The translations under genes were made by a program, and so were the position numbers. 64,000 bases of DNA. Source: an uncultured Ruminiclostridium sp. (GTDB lineage Bacteria; Bacillota; Clostridia; Oscillospirales; Ruminococcaceae). The notes beneath the pieces were generated by a model, which worked only from the letters and a program-made list of their open reading frames with translations, did no database searches and was not told the DNA's origin. Below are positions 18,651 through 26,756 of this stretch, piece after piece (the stretch's first letter is position 1; every line of letters begins with the position of its first letter). The DNA is taken from positions 99,460-163,459 of the forward strand of contig CAJTTE010000002.1 in the NCBI GenBank assembly GCA_910579265.1, in the 5' to 3' direction.

Positions 18651-18824
18651 GTGAAGGGCGGGTGCAGGTATTATTGTTTTGATCTATTGTCGGGTCAGGG
18701 GTTTTCGATTTATAAACAACAAATACTTGGATCTTATGATAAATGCGCTTTGGCAGCCGCACACTGCTTTTCGGATATACAGTTAAGCCGAAGGTCGATA
18801 AACGCATTAGGATATCTCATATAA
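18651..18824 (+). CDS. small ORF (57 aa) downstream of the AAA+ gene
   Basis: A GTG start with GAGGT 8 nt upstream opens a 57-codon frame. It contains YYCFDLLSGQGFSIYKQQIL and CALAAAHCF and ends just before a MITE-like repeat. Protein-like composition and position suggest a small last gene of the ATPase unit. Family not recognised; it could also be a gene truncated by the repeat. Confidence 0.4.
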   Translation: MKGGCRYYCFDLLSGQGFSIYKQQILGSYDKCALAAAHCFSDIQLSRRSINALGYLI

Positions 18825-18837
18825 ATTCGTTAATTAA

Positions 18838-19169
18838 AGCGTGTTCACATAAAATCCGACACACGTCTTTTCGGCAAATTTCTCCGTATGTTTCGTTAAA
18901 TTTCTTGGAATACATCAGTGCATATCTGAAAATAAGGCAAATTTGTACGATTACGCTAAAAGCGAGGCGATTTCAAAAAAAGCTGGGGGATTCGGAGTTA
19001 TCCCATTGGAATAACTGTCGGCATTCTTTGATGTGGAAAGTGTCCACAGTTAGTAGAAATCGTGCAATTTGCGGCTTTCAGATAGCCTTTGGCATTCCTG
19101 AAAAAATTTGTCTCATTTACGGCGAAATTATGCTCGAATATCCGTATATCGGTTTTATGTGAACACGCT
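18838..19169. repeat. MITE-like element, family A, copy 2 (hosting a nested family E element)
   Basis: Terminal inverted repeats AGCGTGTTCACATAAAA and TTTTATGTGAACACGCT are perfect over 17 bp. The 332-bp length is explained by a family E insertion at 18923-19084. Without it the element is about 170 bp, like copy 3. Confidence 0.85.
18923..19084. repeat. MITE-like element, family E, copy 2 (nested inside family A)
   Basis: Termini TATCTGAAAATAAGGCAAAT and GCAATTTGCGGCTTTCAGATA-type ends form inverted repeats. The internal GTCCACAGTTAGTAGAAAT is shared with the copy at 26572. Confidence 0.8.
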
Positions 19170-19360
19170 CTATATTTATAAGCAGTAATATCGTTACGTC
19201 TCAAAACATTTTTAAAATGTTTTATGATTTTTACTGACCTGAATTAATATCTGTATCCATCATCAGTATCGCATCCCGTCGTTCCATATTAGAGCTTGTT
19301 TATATAAAAAGCGGCAAGAATCATAGAAAATGTAATTTCAGCAATAAAACAACTCCAAAA

Positions 19361-19385
19361 CAAGGGGGTATGGGTTCAAGTCCCG
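19361..19385 (+). other. partial copy of the tRNA-Leu 3' region
   Basis: CAAGGGGGTATGGGTTCAAG and the following TCCC match 20218-20241 of tRNA-Leu exactly over 24 nt (T-arm and variable-arm end). No tRNA 5' half precedes it. It may be an old attachment-site remnant or the end of a deleted tandem tRNA gene. Confidence 0.6.
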
Positions 19386-19410
19386 TAATTCGCTCAATTT
19401 TTAAAAAATT

Positions 19411-19463
19411 AATAAACTCGCATTATTAAAGCAATCGCCTTTATAATGCGGGTTTATTTAATT
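19411..19463 (+). terminator. terminator after the partial tRNA copy
   Basis: A 16-bp stem, AATAAACTCGCATTAT (19411-19426) with ATAATGCGGGTTTATT (19443-19458), has one G-T pair and is followed by TAATTTT. It suits the end of a former tRNA transcript. Confidence 0.6.
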
Positions 19464-19929
19464 TTAATCCGTCAAAAACGCGTTTTGATCAGTCAAAAAT
19501 GCATTAAAATTTATTAAAAATCTTACACTCATGCAACATAAAAAACAACACAAAATGCTTCACAGAATAAATCTGTGAGGCAAAATTAAAGCTTCCTTAT
19601 AAAAGCGATATCGGCTCGTTTTCGTTCCGATTTTTCTTGAATTTCCATATAAGAAATTCATTTTTGCTTCGCAAAAACCGAAAAATATGGGAGAGCGTTA
19701 CGGAGCTATGTGATCGTTTTTAACGGCTTATTTGAAAAATCATCTTTTTTATAGCACATATTCAGCAGCGTGACGCTGCGCCCAATAACGCTCTTAATAT
19801 CACAGAAGCGTTATTTTATGATTGCTTTACCAAAAACCTTTTTGGTATCAAAAACACACTTTATCATAACTCTCAAAAAGAATATTAATTTTATTTTTCG
19901 TTTAAAACATGCGGTTTTTGAAAAAGTTC
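19459..19929. other. intergenic, nothing recognised
   Basis: No gene with a ribosome binding site. A 60-codon open frame at 19770 lacks protein-like features. Confidence 0.45.
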
Positions 19930-19958
19930 TTGACAAATCAAAAGTGTTATGATATAAT
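19930..19958 (+). promoter_or_regulatory. consensus promoter upstream of tRNA-Leu
   Basis: TTGACA (19930-19935), a 17-nt spacer, and TATAAT (19953-19958). Both hexamers are perfect. Transcription would begin near 19965, about 200 nt before the tRNA. Confidence 0.85.
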
Positions 19959-19964
19959 ATCATC

Positions 19965-20166
19965 TGTTCGATAGAAGATATATGTACTTCTATATACGGA
20001 TGCAGCAGGATAGGCGGAGGCTCCGTATTAATGCTGTATCATAGCAATGCAGTTAAAGTTTAAAGTGATTAAAACGGTTTTACCGTTTTGATAAATGTGG
20101 AGTTACTTGTAAAAAGTCCACCTCGGTTTTGGATTTGAGCCGTGTAAAAATTTCAGATCTTTAGAT
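19965..20166 (+). ncRNA. unassigned transcribed leader, possible structured RNA
   Basis: The 200-nt stretch between the promoter and tRNA-Leu has local hairpins: ATACGGA with TCCGTAT (about 19997-20030), GCAGCA with TGCTG as an alternative pairing, and AAAACGG with CCGTTTT (about 20071-20090). No ORF and no match to an RNA family I recognise. Confidence 0.35.
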
Positions 20167-20253
20167 GCGGATGTGGCGGAATCGGCAGACGCGCTGGCTT
20201 CAGGTGCCAGTCCTCGCAAGGGGGTATGGGTTCAAGTCCCTTCATCCGCACCA
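20167..20253 (+). tRNA. tRNA-Leu (anticodon CAG)
   Basis: Acceptor GCGGATG pairs with CATCCGC, and CCA is encoded. The anticodon stem is CTGGC/GCCAG with loop TTCAGGT, giving anticodon CAG at 20201-20203. A long variable arm is present, as expected for leucine. The T-stem (ATGGG/CCCTT) has one T-T mismatch. Confidence 0.95.
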
Positions 20254-20265
20254 ACTAAATGTTAC

Positions 20266-20581
20266 CAAAAAGATATTATGCCCACAAACGGCGTTACAAA
20301 GCCATTTGTGGGCATAAATCTTGTGAAAAATAGGATTTCAGTTCCGTAGATTTTTTTGAGGGAAAAATGGATTCGAACTCTCCCAAAAAAATATTTAACA
20401 AATTTTTCCAATTTAAACTGTATAAAATATCCAATGTGCCTGTGAATGATTTCTCACCACCGAGAAGTTAATCACAGGCATTTTTTTATTGCAAGGAAAA
20501 CTGACAAAATAGATTTCTGGGGGATTTGAACCCTAACACATAAAATTTTTACCTCATTTTTTATACATTATCAACAAAGCC
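20266..20581. repeat. direct repeat D, left copy
   Basis: About 316 bp, starting 13 nt after tRNA-Leu and matching 33004-33317 along its length with scattered differences. It contains a hairpin of ATGCCCACAAA with TTTGTGGGCAT, tRNA T-arm-like text on the opposite strand (GGATTCGAACTCTCCC), and a terminator. The two copies bracket the decayed mobile region. Confidence 0.75.
20437..20487 (+). terminator. terminator inside repeat D, downstream of tRNA-Leu
   Basis: TGCCTGTGA (20437-20445) pairs with TCACAGGCA (20472-20480), followed by seven T. Confidence 0.75.
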
Positions 20582-20619
20582 TGTGAGCAGACAAAAACTG
20601 CTCGGGCTTTTTTTATTTC
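20576..20619 (+). terminator. second terminator-like hairpin
   Basis: AAGCC and GAGCAG pair with CTGCTC and GGGCTT around an ACAAAAA loop, followed by a T run. Confidence 0.6.
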
Positions 20620-20638
20620 AAAGCAAAGGAGAAAGAAA

Positions 20639-20829
20639 ATGTTATTCATTACCAACCCCCGACTCCGAAAGCTTGAGGCTTTCATGGAAGAGATTCCAAA
20701 TTCCCGCCAAAGGGTGCACAGATCGATTTTGACAGCCTTGGGGACGAAATCCTGCTGTTTGAAATCGGAAACGTTATCGTCAACGTTAAGCCGCCCAATG
20801 AAAATTTAAATACAGGAAAGGACAACATC
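20639..20829 (+). pseudogene. frameshifted mobile-element cargo gene
   Basis: An ATG at 20639 with AAAGGAG upstream begins LFITNPRLRKLEAFMEEIP. The reading then moves to another frame (KGAQIDFDSLGDEILLFEIG). One frameshift near 20695 explains both. Family not recognised, but it fits conjugative-element cargo next to the broken genes that follow. Confidence 0.5.
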
Positions 20830-21219
20830 ATGAAATTCAGAAACGAAAAGTATCGTACTACCTTTTTAAATGAGGCAAAAAAGTAAAGTCTCAAAAACTA
20901 CAAGATTACCGCAGCCCTGTACATGCTTACAGCGGACGAGAAGCTGTGGGACACCGCAAAAGATTCTGTCGGAAAAGATGACATTGTTTTTGAGGATATT
21001 CACCTTAAAAACGGTAGTGAAAACGCTTGTGCTCTTTACTGCGCCGGAAAAGATTTGTATAACGGCAGCCGACATCTTGCAATTGATGATATGGCAGACG
21101 GTGGGCTTATCAAAAATAAAGTGTTCTCTTTGATTTATAATGCGATACTGCTCAAAAGAAACGGGCTTGCGACGGTAAATTGGGTGGAAATTTGCGTCTG
21201 CGGCGAAGAAGAAAATTGA
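20830..21219 (+). pseudogene. mobile-element hypothetical gene with nonsense codon (DUF6075-like)
   Basis: The frame begins MKFRNEKYRTTFLNEAKK, meets TAA at 20884-20886, and continues in the same frame as NYKITAALYMLTADEKLW through to GEEEN. The intact product would be about 129 residues. The layout resembles small DUF6075-type proteins of integrative elements; that family call is tentative. Translation could restart at the in-frame ATG 20923. Confidence 0.55.
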
Positions 21220-21240
21220 CTGTAAAACGGAGGTAAACAT

Positions 21241-21516
21241 ATGATCAAAGCAACAATTCAAAACAGCCCGTATTGTACGGAGATGATATTTCCGTGTACA
21301 GAAACGGAGTTGTAGGAAAAGCTTGTTCAGATCGGCATTGACAAGAATCATTTATCGCCGACGGGAACAGTGATAGAGATTGAGCCTGCGGAGCTGTCGG
21401 TGCTGACAGACTGCGAGGTGAGTCTCGATGCGCTGACTATCTCGGAAAGCAAATGTACGGTATGGATCGGTTGGAGCAAGAACAATTTTTGGCAGTTCTG
21501 TCGTGTGATGATTTGA
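21241..21516 (+). pseudogene. broken ArdA-like antirestriction gene
   Basis: Reads MIKATIQNSPYCTEMIFPC, has an in-frame TAG at 21313-21315, continues KLVQIGIDKNHLSPTGTVIE, and needs a second frameshift near 21440 to reach YLGKQMYGMDRLEQEQFLAV. The text resembles the ArdA-like proteins of clostridial conjugative elements. It is followed without a gap by a coupling-protein fragment, which suggests a deletion joined the two. Confidence 0.6.
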
Positions 21517-22020
21517 ATATCAATTGCTCAGTTTGAAAAAACCTACGGGAAAGAGGGCGCGGAGATTATTGTTGATAACTGTCATTGTACCTTGTTCGGC
21601 AGCTTTGCGCCAAACTCCAAGACTGCGGAGGTTATGAGCAAGAATTTGGGTACACAGACGGTTCTCAGCGAGTCAATTTCAAAAAGCGCAGGCTGGGATG
21701 GGTCTAACCGTACCTTGCAAATGATCGAGCGTCCGCTGATGACCGTTGATGAATTAAAGTCCATGCGTAAGGGACATTTTGTGGTTATGAAAACGGGGTG
21801 TTATCCTATGAAAACACGGCTGAAGCTGTTCTTTAAGTGGGTGATTAAGTTTGAAGAAGCATATGTTATAGAGGAACAGGCGGAAAGGAAGGTGCTGTAT
21901 GCGGATCGGGCGGAGCTGGATGCGGAGATATTAAAGAAGTTCCCACAGGAGGGGCGGCTGTTGAGTTTGAGGACGATGAAACGTTGGCTAAAAAATGTTC
22001 GCCTAAGACGCGAAAAATAA
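21517..22020 (+). pseudogene. C-terminal fragment of VirD4/TraG-type coupling protein
   Basis: Open from 21517 after a stop. It contains GKEGAEIIVDNCHCTLFGSF, APNSKTAEVMSKNLGTQTVL and MIERPLMTVDELKSM, the typical C-terminal part of type IV coupling proteins that drive conjugative DNA transfer. The P-loop and N-terminal two thirds are missing. No ribosome binding site precedes it. It documents a former conjugative element. Confidence 0.75.
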
Positions 22021-22073
22021 CCGCCAATCAAAAAAAGGCAGTTGAAAAATAAATAATCGATTTAAACAAAAAG

Positions 22074-22104
22074 GCAAGTACATTTGCAATTTGTACTTGC
22101 TTTT
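22074..22104 (+). terminator. terminator after the coupling-protein fragment
   Basis: GCAAGTACA (22074-22082) pairs with TGTACTTGC (22092-22100), followed by TTTT. Confidence 0.7.
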
Positions 22105-22125
22105 ATAGGATTAATTTGGTATAAT
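22097..22125 (+). promoter_or_regulatory. promoter of the agr remnant locus
   Basis: TTGCTT (22097-22102), a 17-nt spacer, TATAAT (22120-22125). The start codon follows at 22147 after AAGGGGG. Confidence 0.6.
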
Positions 22126-22146
22126 ATAAGGCAAAGGGGGAATTTC

Positions 22147-22667
22147 ATGATTTACATTGCAATTGTAGACGATGAAAATACCTTTATACAAATTTATGAG
22201 AAAGAAGTATCGAGGGTTTTCAGCAAGTTTGGCTTTGAATGTAAAATACGCGCCTATACCGATTCCCGCCGTCTTTCTGGAGGAAGTCTCGGAAGCTAAG
22301 TACGATCTGATTTTTCTTGATATAGATATGCCGAGCATTTCGGGAATGCAAATTGCCTCTGAATTAAACAAACAGGGAAGTAATACAACGCTTATATTCG
22401 TATCAAATCACAGCAACTTTGTATTTGAAGCTTTTCGGTATTCGGCATACCGCTTTATCAGAAAAAATAATTTACTTTCGGATACTGCGGAAGCTATCAG
22501 CTTATTTTGCAATGCACTTAAAACAAAAGAAAATTATGTAACTCTTGATTTGGAAAATAAAAAGAATATTCATATAGATTTATCGGGCGTCAAATATTTC
22601 TTTTCAATACGTCATGATATATTTTTATAATGAGCGTAAAGATACATACAGATTGGCAATAGTCTGA
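22147..22667 (+). pseudogene. AgrA-like LytTR response regulator, frameshifted
   Basis: Begins MIYIAIVDDENTFIQIYEKE, a receiver domain. It shifts frame near 22270 to continue VSEAKYDLIFLDIDMP (phospho-acceptor Asp) and NFVFEAFRYSAYRFIRK. A second shift near 22610 is needed to read FYNERKDTYRL of the LytTR-like domain, which is then cut off. The result is a dead regulator of an agr-type quorum-sensing locus. Confidence 0.65.
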
Positions 22668-22918
22668 TGTATTCTTTATTAATACATTTGTTGATTCTGA
22701 TAGTTGCAGCAATATGTATATGGCGTTTTGCACCCGTTGAAAATCCTAACAAACCGTTAACTGCTCAGCAAAAAGCCGGAAATCATAAAGCGTCTATGAT
22801 TTTATTATCAGTGTTGTGTATACTAAGCAGTGTTTTGTACATTTTTAAAATTGAATTTGCTGTTTTAATTGCCCTCACAATGTTTAGTATATCAATGCTA
22901 ATTATAATAAAAAAATGA
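22667..22918 (+). pseudogene. AgrB-like C-terminal fragment (83 aa)
   Basis: Contains FAPVENPNKPL, the conserved loop before the last helices of AgrB peptidases, then two membrane segments. AgrB is normally about 190-200 residues with catalytic His and Cys in the N-terminal half; that half is absent. It follows the AgrA-like remnant with TGATG overlap. Confidence 0.6.
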
Positions 22919-22994
22919 AAGGCGGGCAAAAGAAGCATCTTGGGCACACTGTTATCAGCCTAAAGAGCCAAAGTCTTTGAAAAAAGGAAAGTAA
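22911..22994 (+). pseudogene. AgrD-like autoinducer precursor remnant
   Basis: Overlapping the AgrB fragment, a frame without a start codon reads ASWAHCYQPKEPKSLKK. This has the Cys ring-type core and the charged PKEPKSLKK tail typical of clostridial AgrD cyclic-peptide precursors. The N-terminal amphipathic leader is missing. Too short for routine gene calling. Confidence 0.5.
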
Positions 22995-23014
22995 GCAATT
23001 AAAGTCAATTTGCT

Positions 23015-23048
23015 ATTACACAAACATTGCAAATTTAAATTGTGTAAT
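23015..23048. promoter_or_regulatory. inverted repeat, possible operator
   Basis: ATTACACAA (23015-23023) is repeated inverted as TTGTGTAAT (23040-23048), just upstream of a secreted-protein gene. The spacing of about 16 nt suits a dimeric binding protein. Confidence 0.4.
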
Positions 23049-23067
23049 AATGAATTATGGAGAAAAA

Positions 23068-23466
23068 ATGGGAAAAGTTTTAAAAAAATCATTGGAAGCA
23101 ATTACGGCAGTCACAGTGGCTGTTTGTATGGCAATGTCCGTTAGTGCTATCGAATTAACCGGTCATAGTAAAGCTGAATATAAGTGCGCTATATGCAATA
23201 CAATTACGACTTCAAAATTAGACGTTACTGAAATAACGGCTACTGCATCAACAAGTATTAATGTTAGACAAGGTGTTTCGATATCAATTAATGCTAGTTA
23301 CTATGAAAAAGGAACATTCAAGATTAAAAAAACTGGAAACGGAAACGGCGGTCTTTATGGTGCTTCAACATCCATTAGTAATTATGGCGGAATTTGGATG
23401 ATAGTAGAATCCAGTTATTCTCAATGTTGCAGCGGTAGATATGGCACATTAACAATCCCCAATTGA
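23068..23466 (+). CDS. small secreted protein, function unknown
   Basis: 132 residues starting MGKVLKKSLEAITAV with a signal peptide ending near SVSA (residues 1-21 plus). The mature part is about 105 residues, serine/threonine/glycine rich and beta-like, with KCAICN and SQCCSGRYG cysteine motifs that could form disulfides. The ATG at 23068 has GGAG 8 nt upstream and is preferred over an upstream in-frame ATG at 23050. It follows the agr remnants, so it may once have been a quorum-regulated exported product; that is inference. No family recognised. Confidence 0.65.
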   Translation: MGKVLKKSLEAITAVTVAVCMAMSVSAIELTGHSKAEYKCAICNTITTSKLDVTEITATASTSINVRQGVSISINASYYEKGTFKIKKTGNGNGGLYGASTSISNYGGIWMIVESSYSQCCSGRYGTLTIPN

Positions 23467-23741
23467 GAATTGCAAAGTTAAAACTGTTGCAGCGAAGTTT
23501 GTGCGAAACCATGAGCAAAATTAAAAAATGTGCAAAAAACCATCGTACTTTTTTAAAAACATTTGTAGGTAAAATCACCTGCGAGGCATTTAAGGAAACC
23601 CTAAAAACGCCTTGCTTGTAAAAACAAACAAGGTATGCTGCATGTTTTCGGGTATAAAGGCTTACTTAAGAATACACCTGAAACGTTAATTCTTGGTTCA
23701 CTTTGCGGCAGATCCTGTTTATACCAAACTTACATAAAAAA

Positions 23742-23770
23742 TTGACATTAAAAATTGAGAGCGCTATACT
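23742..23770 (+). promoter_or_regulatory. promoter of the lipoprotein/ABC cluster
   Basis: TTGACA (23742-23747), a 17-nt spacer, TATACT (23765-23770), 124 nt before the lipoprotein start. The 275 nt before it (23467-23741) hold no clear gene. Confidence 0.75.
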
Positions 23771-23893
23771 ATGAACAAATTAAGAAGAAGTGAATATGGT
23801 TTAATTAACAATAGCTAATATTTCGAGCTCTAATGAAGCATAGTTTATATTTGTTTCGCAACAACACATACAGACTTTTGGGAGGGACATATA

Positions 23894-25447
23894 ATGAAAA
23901 GAATTTTCAGATTTTTTATAATAACTATGCTTATGATTTCTTTATCGGCATGCAATGGGACAGTTGAACCCGAGCAAACGCCTACAAACATCAACTCCGT
24001 TCCCGGCACTATTACTGTCACCGACGAGTCCGAAGAAAAATCGCAGTTTGAAGTGAATTTTCCGTCCTACAATGAGGTCCGGAAGGAGTACCCCGGCAAA
24101 ACCATTATTGTATGGACAATTCTCGAAACCTTTTATGAACGTATTGCTCCTTTTCGCACAAGAGAAATAAACCGATATTTGGATTCCAAAAATTGCGATT
24201 ATGCCGTGTGCTTTTTGCCGATTTCCTATACGTCAACGGAATATCCGGATGAGTGTGCATTGTGTGTTGAAAAGCTCATAGAAGACGGCAATCAAATTGA
24301 TATTGTTTCTTTTATGCACTATGAGGAATTTGTACACAGCGGACTTTTTATCCCCATAGATGAGTATTTTACAACGGAGTCCGGCAAGAAGCTGTTTGAT
24401 CTGATGCCTGAAAAGTTTTGGGAAAGCCTTCGTATAAACGGAAAAATTTACGGCATCAATGCAGGGGCGCTTTATACGTTGAGTCTCGATTGGGGTTACT
24501 ATGTAAATGAAGAGCTTGCTGAAAAATACAATTATGACACCTTAAAGCCGATCCTTGAACAGCTTGATATTTTAAAAAAAGTATTTAAAAACGAAAAAAA
24601 TTGCGATGTCTTTTCATCTCCTCTGCGTATTAGCAGTATTCTTCACTGCACCAACGTCGAGGAAATAACTTCGGGCGTATACCTTAATGAGAAGACCCGC
24701 TGCGCCGAATGTGTATTTGATAATCCCCTATATATTGAAAAGCTGCGGCTTTACGACACTCTTAACCGAAACAAATTGCTTACTGATAATTATATGGGCT
24801 TTGAATCATCTAATACATTTTTTATAATGCAGGAAAATATTCCGGGTGCTGTCGGATATAATTCGGGCGAGTCGGTTGAAATAGAATACGGCGGTAATAT
24901 TGTCAAAGCAATCCCTGTATTCAACGAACCCACCGCAATAAGACATTGTCCTATAGCAACAGGAATATGCAGCTTTTCCAAAAATAAGGATAAAGCGTTT
25001 GAGTTTCTTGCATTGATTTACTCAGACCCGGCTTTAAATAATTTGTTGACGTTCGGAATTGAAGGAGAGGATTACAGCCTTGAAAACAATAAGGCAGACG
25101 GACCTATGAATCCGTACAATGCAATACGCTTTTCAAATGATTTAATATGTCATCAATCTTACAATGTTCCGTTTACAGCCGAGCAGTACAGAAAAATATA
25201 TGAAAATGCCGTCCTTCACGAGGATTTGGATTTTTCCTTTGACGGAAAAGAGCTTGCCAAAGAAATACGTGCTGTAACGGAGATAATGAGTAACTTCACA
25301 CTTCCTGAGATAAAAGGAAGCGGTAACGACAAAACCCTTGATGAAATTCTCAGTGATACACGCAAGCAGCTTGAGCAGGCAGGAATCCAAAGGATCATAG
25401 ATGAATGCAACCGACAATATGAGGTATATCAAAATGAAAAAAAATGA
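23894..25447 (+). CDS. lipoprotein, extracellular solute-binding-like protein
   Basis: 517 residues. A lipoprotein signal peptide ends at the lipobox SLSAC (Cys20), so the protein is anchored outside the membrane. Length and architecture (long acidic linker, then FPSYNEVRKEYPGKTIIVW and a two-lobed C-terminal part) resemble family 1 extracellular solute-binding proteins. No sugar-transport permease is adjacent, only a lipid-type ABC system further on. Start supported by GGGAGGG 9 nt upstream. The ligand is unknown. A truncated paralogue lies at 26757. Confidence 0.75.
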   Translation: MKRIFRFFIITMLMISLSACNGTVEPEQTPTNINSVPGTITVTDESEEKSQFEVNFPSYNEVRKEYPGKTIIVWTILETFYERIAPFRTREINRYLDSKNCDYAVCFLPISYTSTEYPDECALCVEKLIEDGNQIDIVSFMHYEEFVHSGLFIPIDEYFTTESGKKLFDLMPEKFWESLRINGKIYGINAGALYTLSLDWGYYVNEELAEKYNYDTLKPILEQLDILKKVFKNEKNCDVFSSPLRISSILHCTNVEEITSGVYLNEKTRCAECVFDNPLYIEKLRLYDTLNRNKLLTDNYMGFESSNTFFIMQENIPGAVGYNSGESVEIEYGGNIVKAIPVFNEPTAIRHCPIATGICSFSKNKDKAFEFLALIYSDPALNNLLTFGIEGEDYSLENNKADGPMNPYNAIRFSNDLICHQSYNVPFTAEQYRKIYENAVLHEDLDFSFDGKELAKEIRAVTEIMSNFTLPEIKGSGNDKTLDEILSDTRKQLEQAGIQRIIDECNRQYEVYQNEKK

Positions 25448-26567
25448 GTGCTTGGCATTGGTTTTATTATCGGCAGCACTGTCAATCCTCACGGGCTGCT
25501 CAAAAAAATCCGATACCATGCAAAATAATGCACGGCTCATTTGGTCTTACTCCAATATTACCGATAACGGAATGTTCTATTCCGATGACGAGGAAAGGCT
25601 GAATTTCCTTGATTTTGAATCCATGAACACTACCGTTCTTTGCTCAAAACCAAACTGCGCCCACAATGATTCACAGACCTGCTCCTCCTTCGGAATAAGC
25701 AATCACCCCATTCTGTATGATAACAAGCTGTATTACTTCGATGTGGAACACGTTATTGACAAAGACGAAAACTATAAGGACATTACCACGATTTACAGGT
25801 CGGAAACCGACGGCACGGGCAGAATGCCGCTGTATAAGGCGGACGATATGTCGATCGCTCCTTATTACCGAATGATTTTAACGGGAGATACCGCTTATTT
25901 TTATACGACAAAGTATGGAAACGACAAGGGAAATTCCACAGGCTATGATATTGGTTATTTTTGCAGCTATAATATTCCCGCCGACGAATTTAAGGTCATA
26001 GACAAGATTTATGAGGGGTATCATTCGGGAGCGTGGCTGCATGGAGCCTGGAATGGTAAAATTTATTTTACGGCTTCCTGTTCCGAGAAAAAAATAGATG
26101 TTCCCATAGGCGGAGACAAGGAAGCCTTTGACAAATTCCACGAAGAAATGGAAAAGGCAACCGTAAGCGAATATATGGTCTACGACCCCGAAACAAACAG
26201 CATAACACGTTCGGAGCTGCCCGATCCCGCATATGTGGGAGAAGGCTTTTACGCATATGAAAAGGAGAGCGGGTTAGCCTTACTGCCCGAAAACGGCGAT
26301 GAAATAGTTTTAAGCGGTTATAAGAAAAAGGACAGTCTTTATATATTTAACGGGATAATGTTTAATATCACCGATAAGACCTGCGTTAAACCGTCCGAGG
26401 GCGGGGCAAAGCGTTCCCTGAACATTTCCGGCAGTCAAAGCATAGAAGCCTTCCATAACGGAAGCTATATAATAAAGGAAGTTACCGTTGACGACAACGG
26501 CACCGTACTGGATACAAAATATAAAAAAACAACGGAAGCCGAGCTGGTTGGAGAAAAAATCGACTAG
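25434..26567 (+). CDS. lipoprotein, beta-propeller-like, function unknown
   Basis: 377 residues from the ATG at 25434 (GAGGT upstream); the in-frame ATG at 25401 lies inside the preceding gene. Signal peptide with lipobox ILTGC. The mature part has repeated aromatic/Gly/Asp motifs (NGMFYSDDEERLNFLD, YDNKLYYFDVEH, NGKIYFTASC) typical of clostridial propeller-like surface lipoproteins, plus CSKPNCAH. Its 14-nt overlap with the solute-binding gene implies co-expression and perhaps physical partnership on the cell surface. Confidence 0.75.
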   Translation: MKKNECLALVLLSAALSILTGCSKKSDTMQNNARLIWSYSNITDNGMFYSDDEERLNFLDFESMNTTVLCSKPNCAHNDSQTCSSFGISNHPILYDNKLYYFDVEHVIDKDENYKDITTIYRSETDGTGRMPLYKADDMSIAPYYRMILTGDTAYFYTTKYGNDKGNSTGYDIGYFCSYNIPADEFKVIDKIYEGYHSGAWLHGAWNGKIYFTASCSEKKIDVPIGGDKEAFDKFHEEMEKATVSEYMVYDPETNSITRSELPDPAYVGEGFYAYEKESGLALLPENGDEIVLSGYKKKDSLYIFNGIMFNITDKTCVKPSEGGAKRSLNISGSQSIEAFHNGSYIIKEVTVDDNGTVLDTKYKKTTEAELVGEKID

Positions 26568-26571
26568 GGCT

Positions 26572-26721
26572 TATCTGAAAACCAGGCAATTTGAGCAATT
26601 TCGCTAAATGTGCGGCAATTTCAAGGAAAAAAGCGGAGAAATACGAGGGTATTTCGAGCAATTTTGACGCAGAAAGCGTCCACAGTTAGTAGAAATTGGG
26701 CAAATTGCGACTTTTCAGATA
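26572..26721. repeat. MITE-like element, family E, copy 1
   Basis: A 150-bp element with inverted ends TATCTGAAAACCAGGCAATT and a CAAATTGCGACTTTTCAGATA-like right end. It is inserted 5 nt after the lipoprotein stop. Confidence 0.85.
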
Positions 26722-26756
26722 CGCCCAAAATGATATAATGCGGATGTAATAAAGTA

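Noticed and set aside
18743..19162. A 139-codon plus-strand frame
   Set aside because: It lies mostly inside the nested A/E repeats, has no Shine-Dalgarno sequence, and its sequence follows the repeat and not a protein family.
19965..20166. T-box, SRP RNA or 6S RNA
   Set aside because: No T-box sequence, no GGAAGCAGCC-type SRP core, and no long closing helix typical of 6S RNA could be seen.
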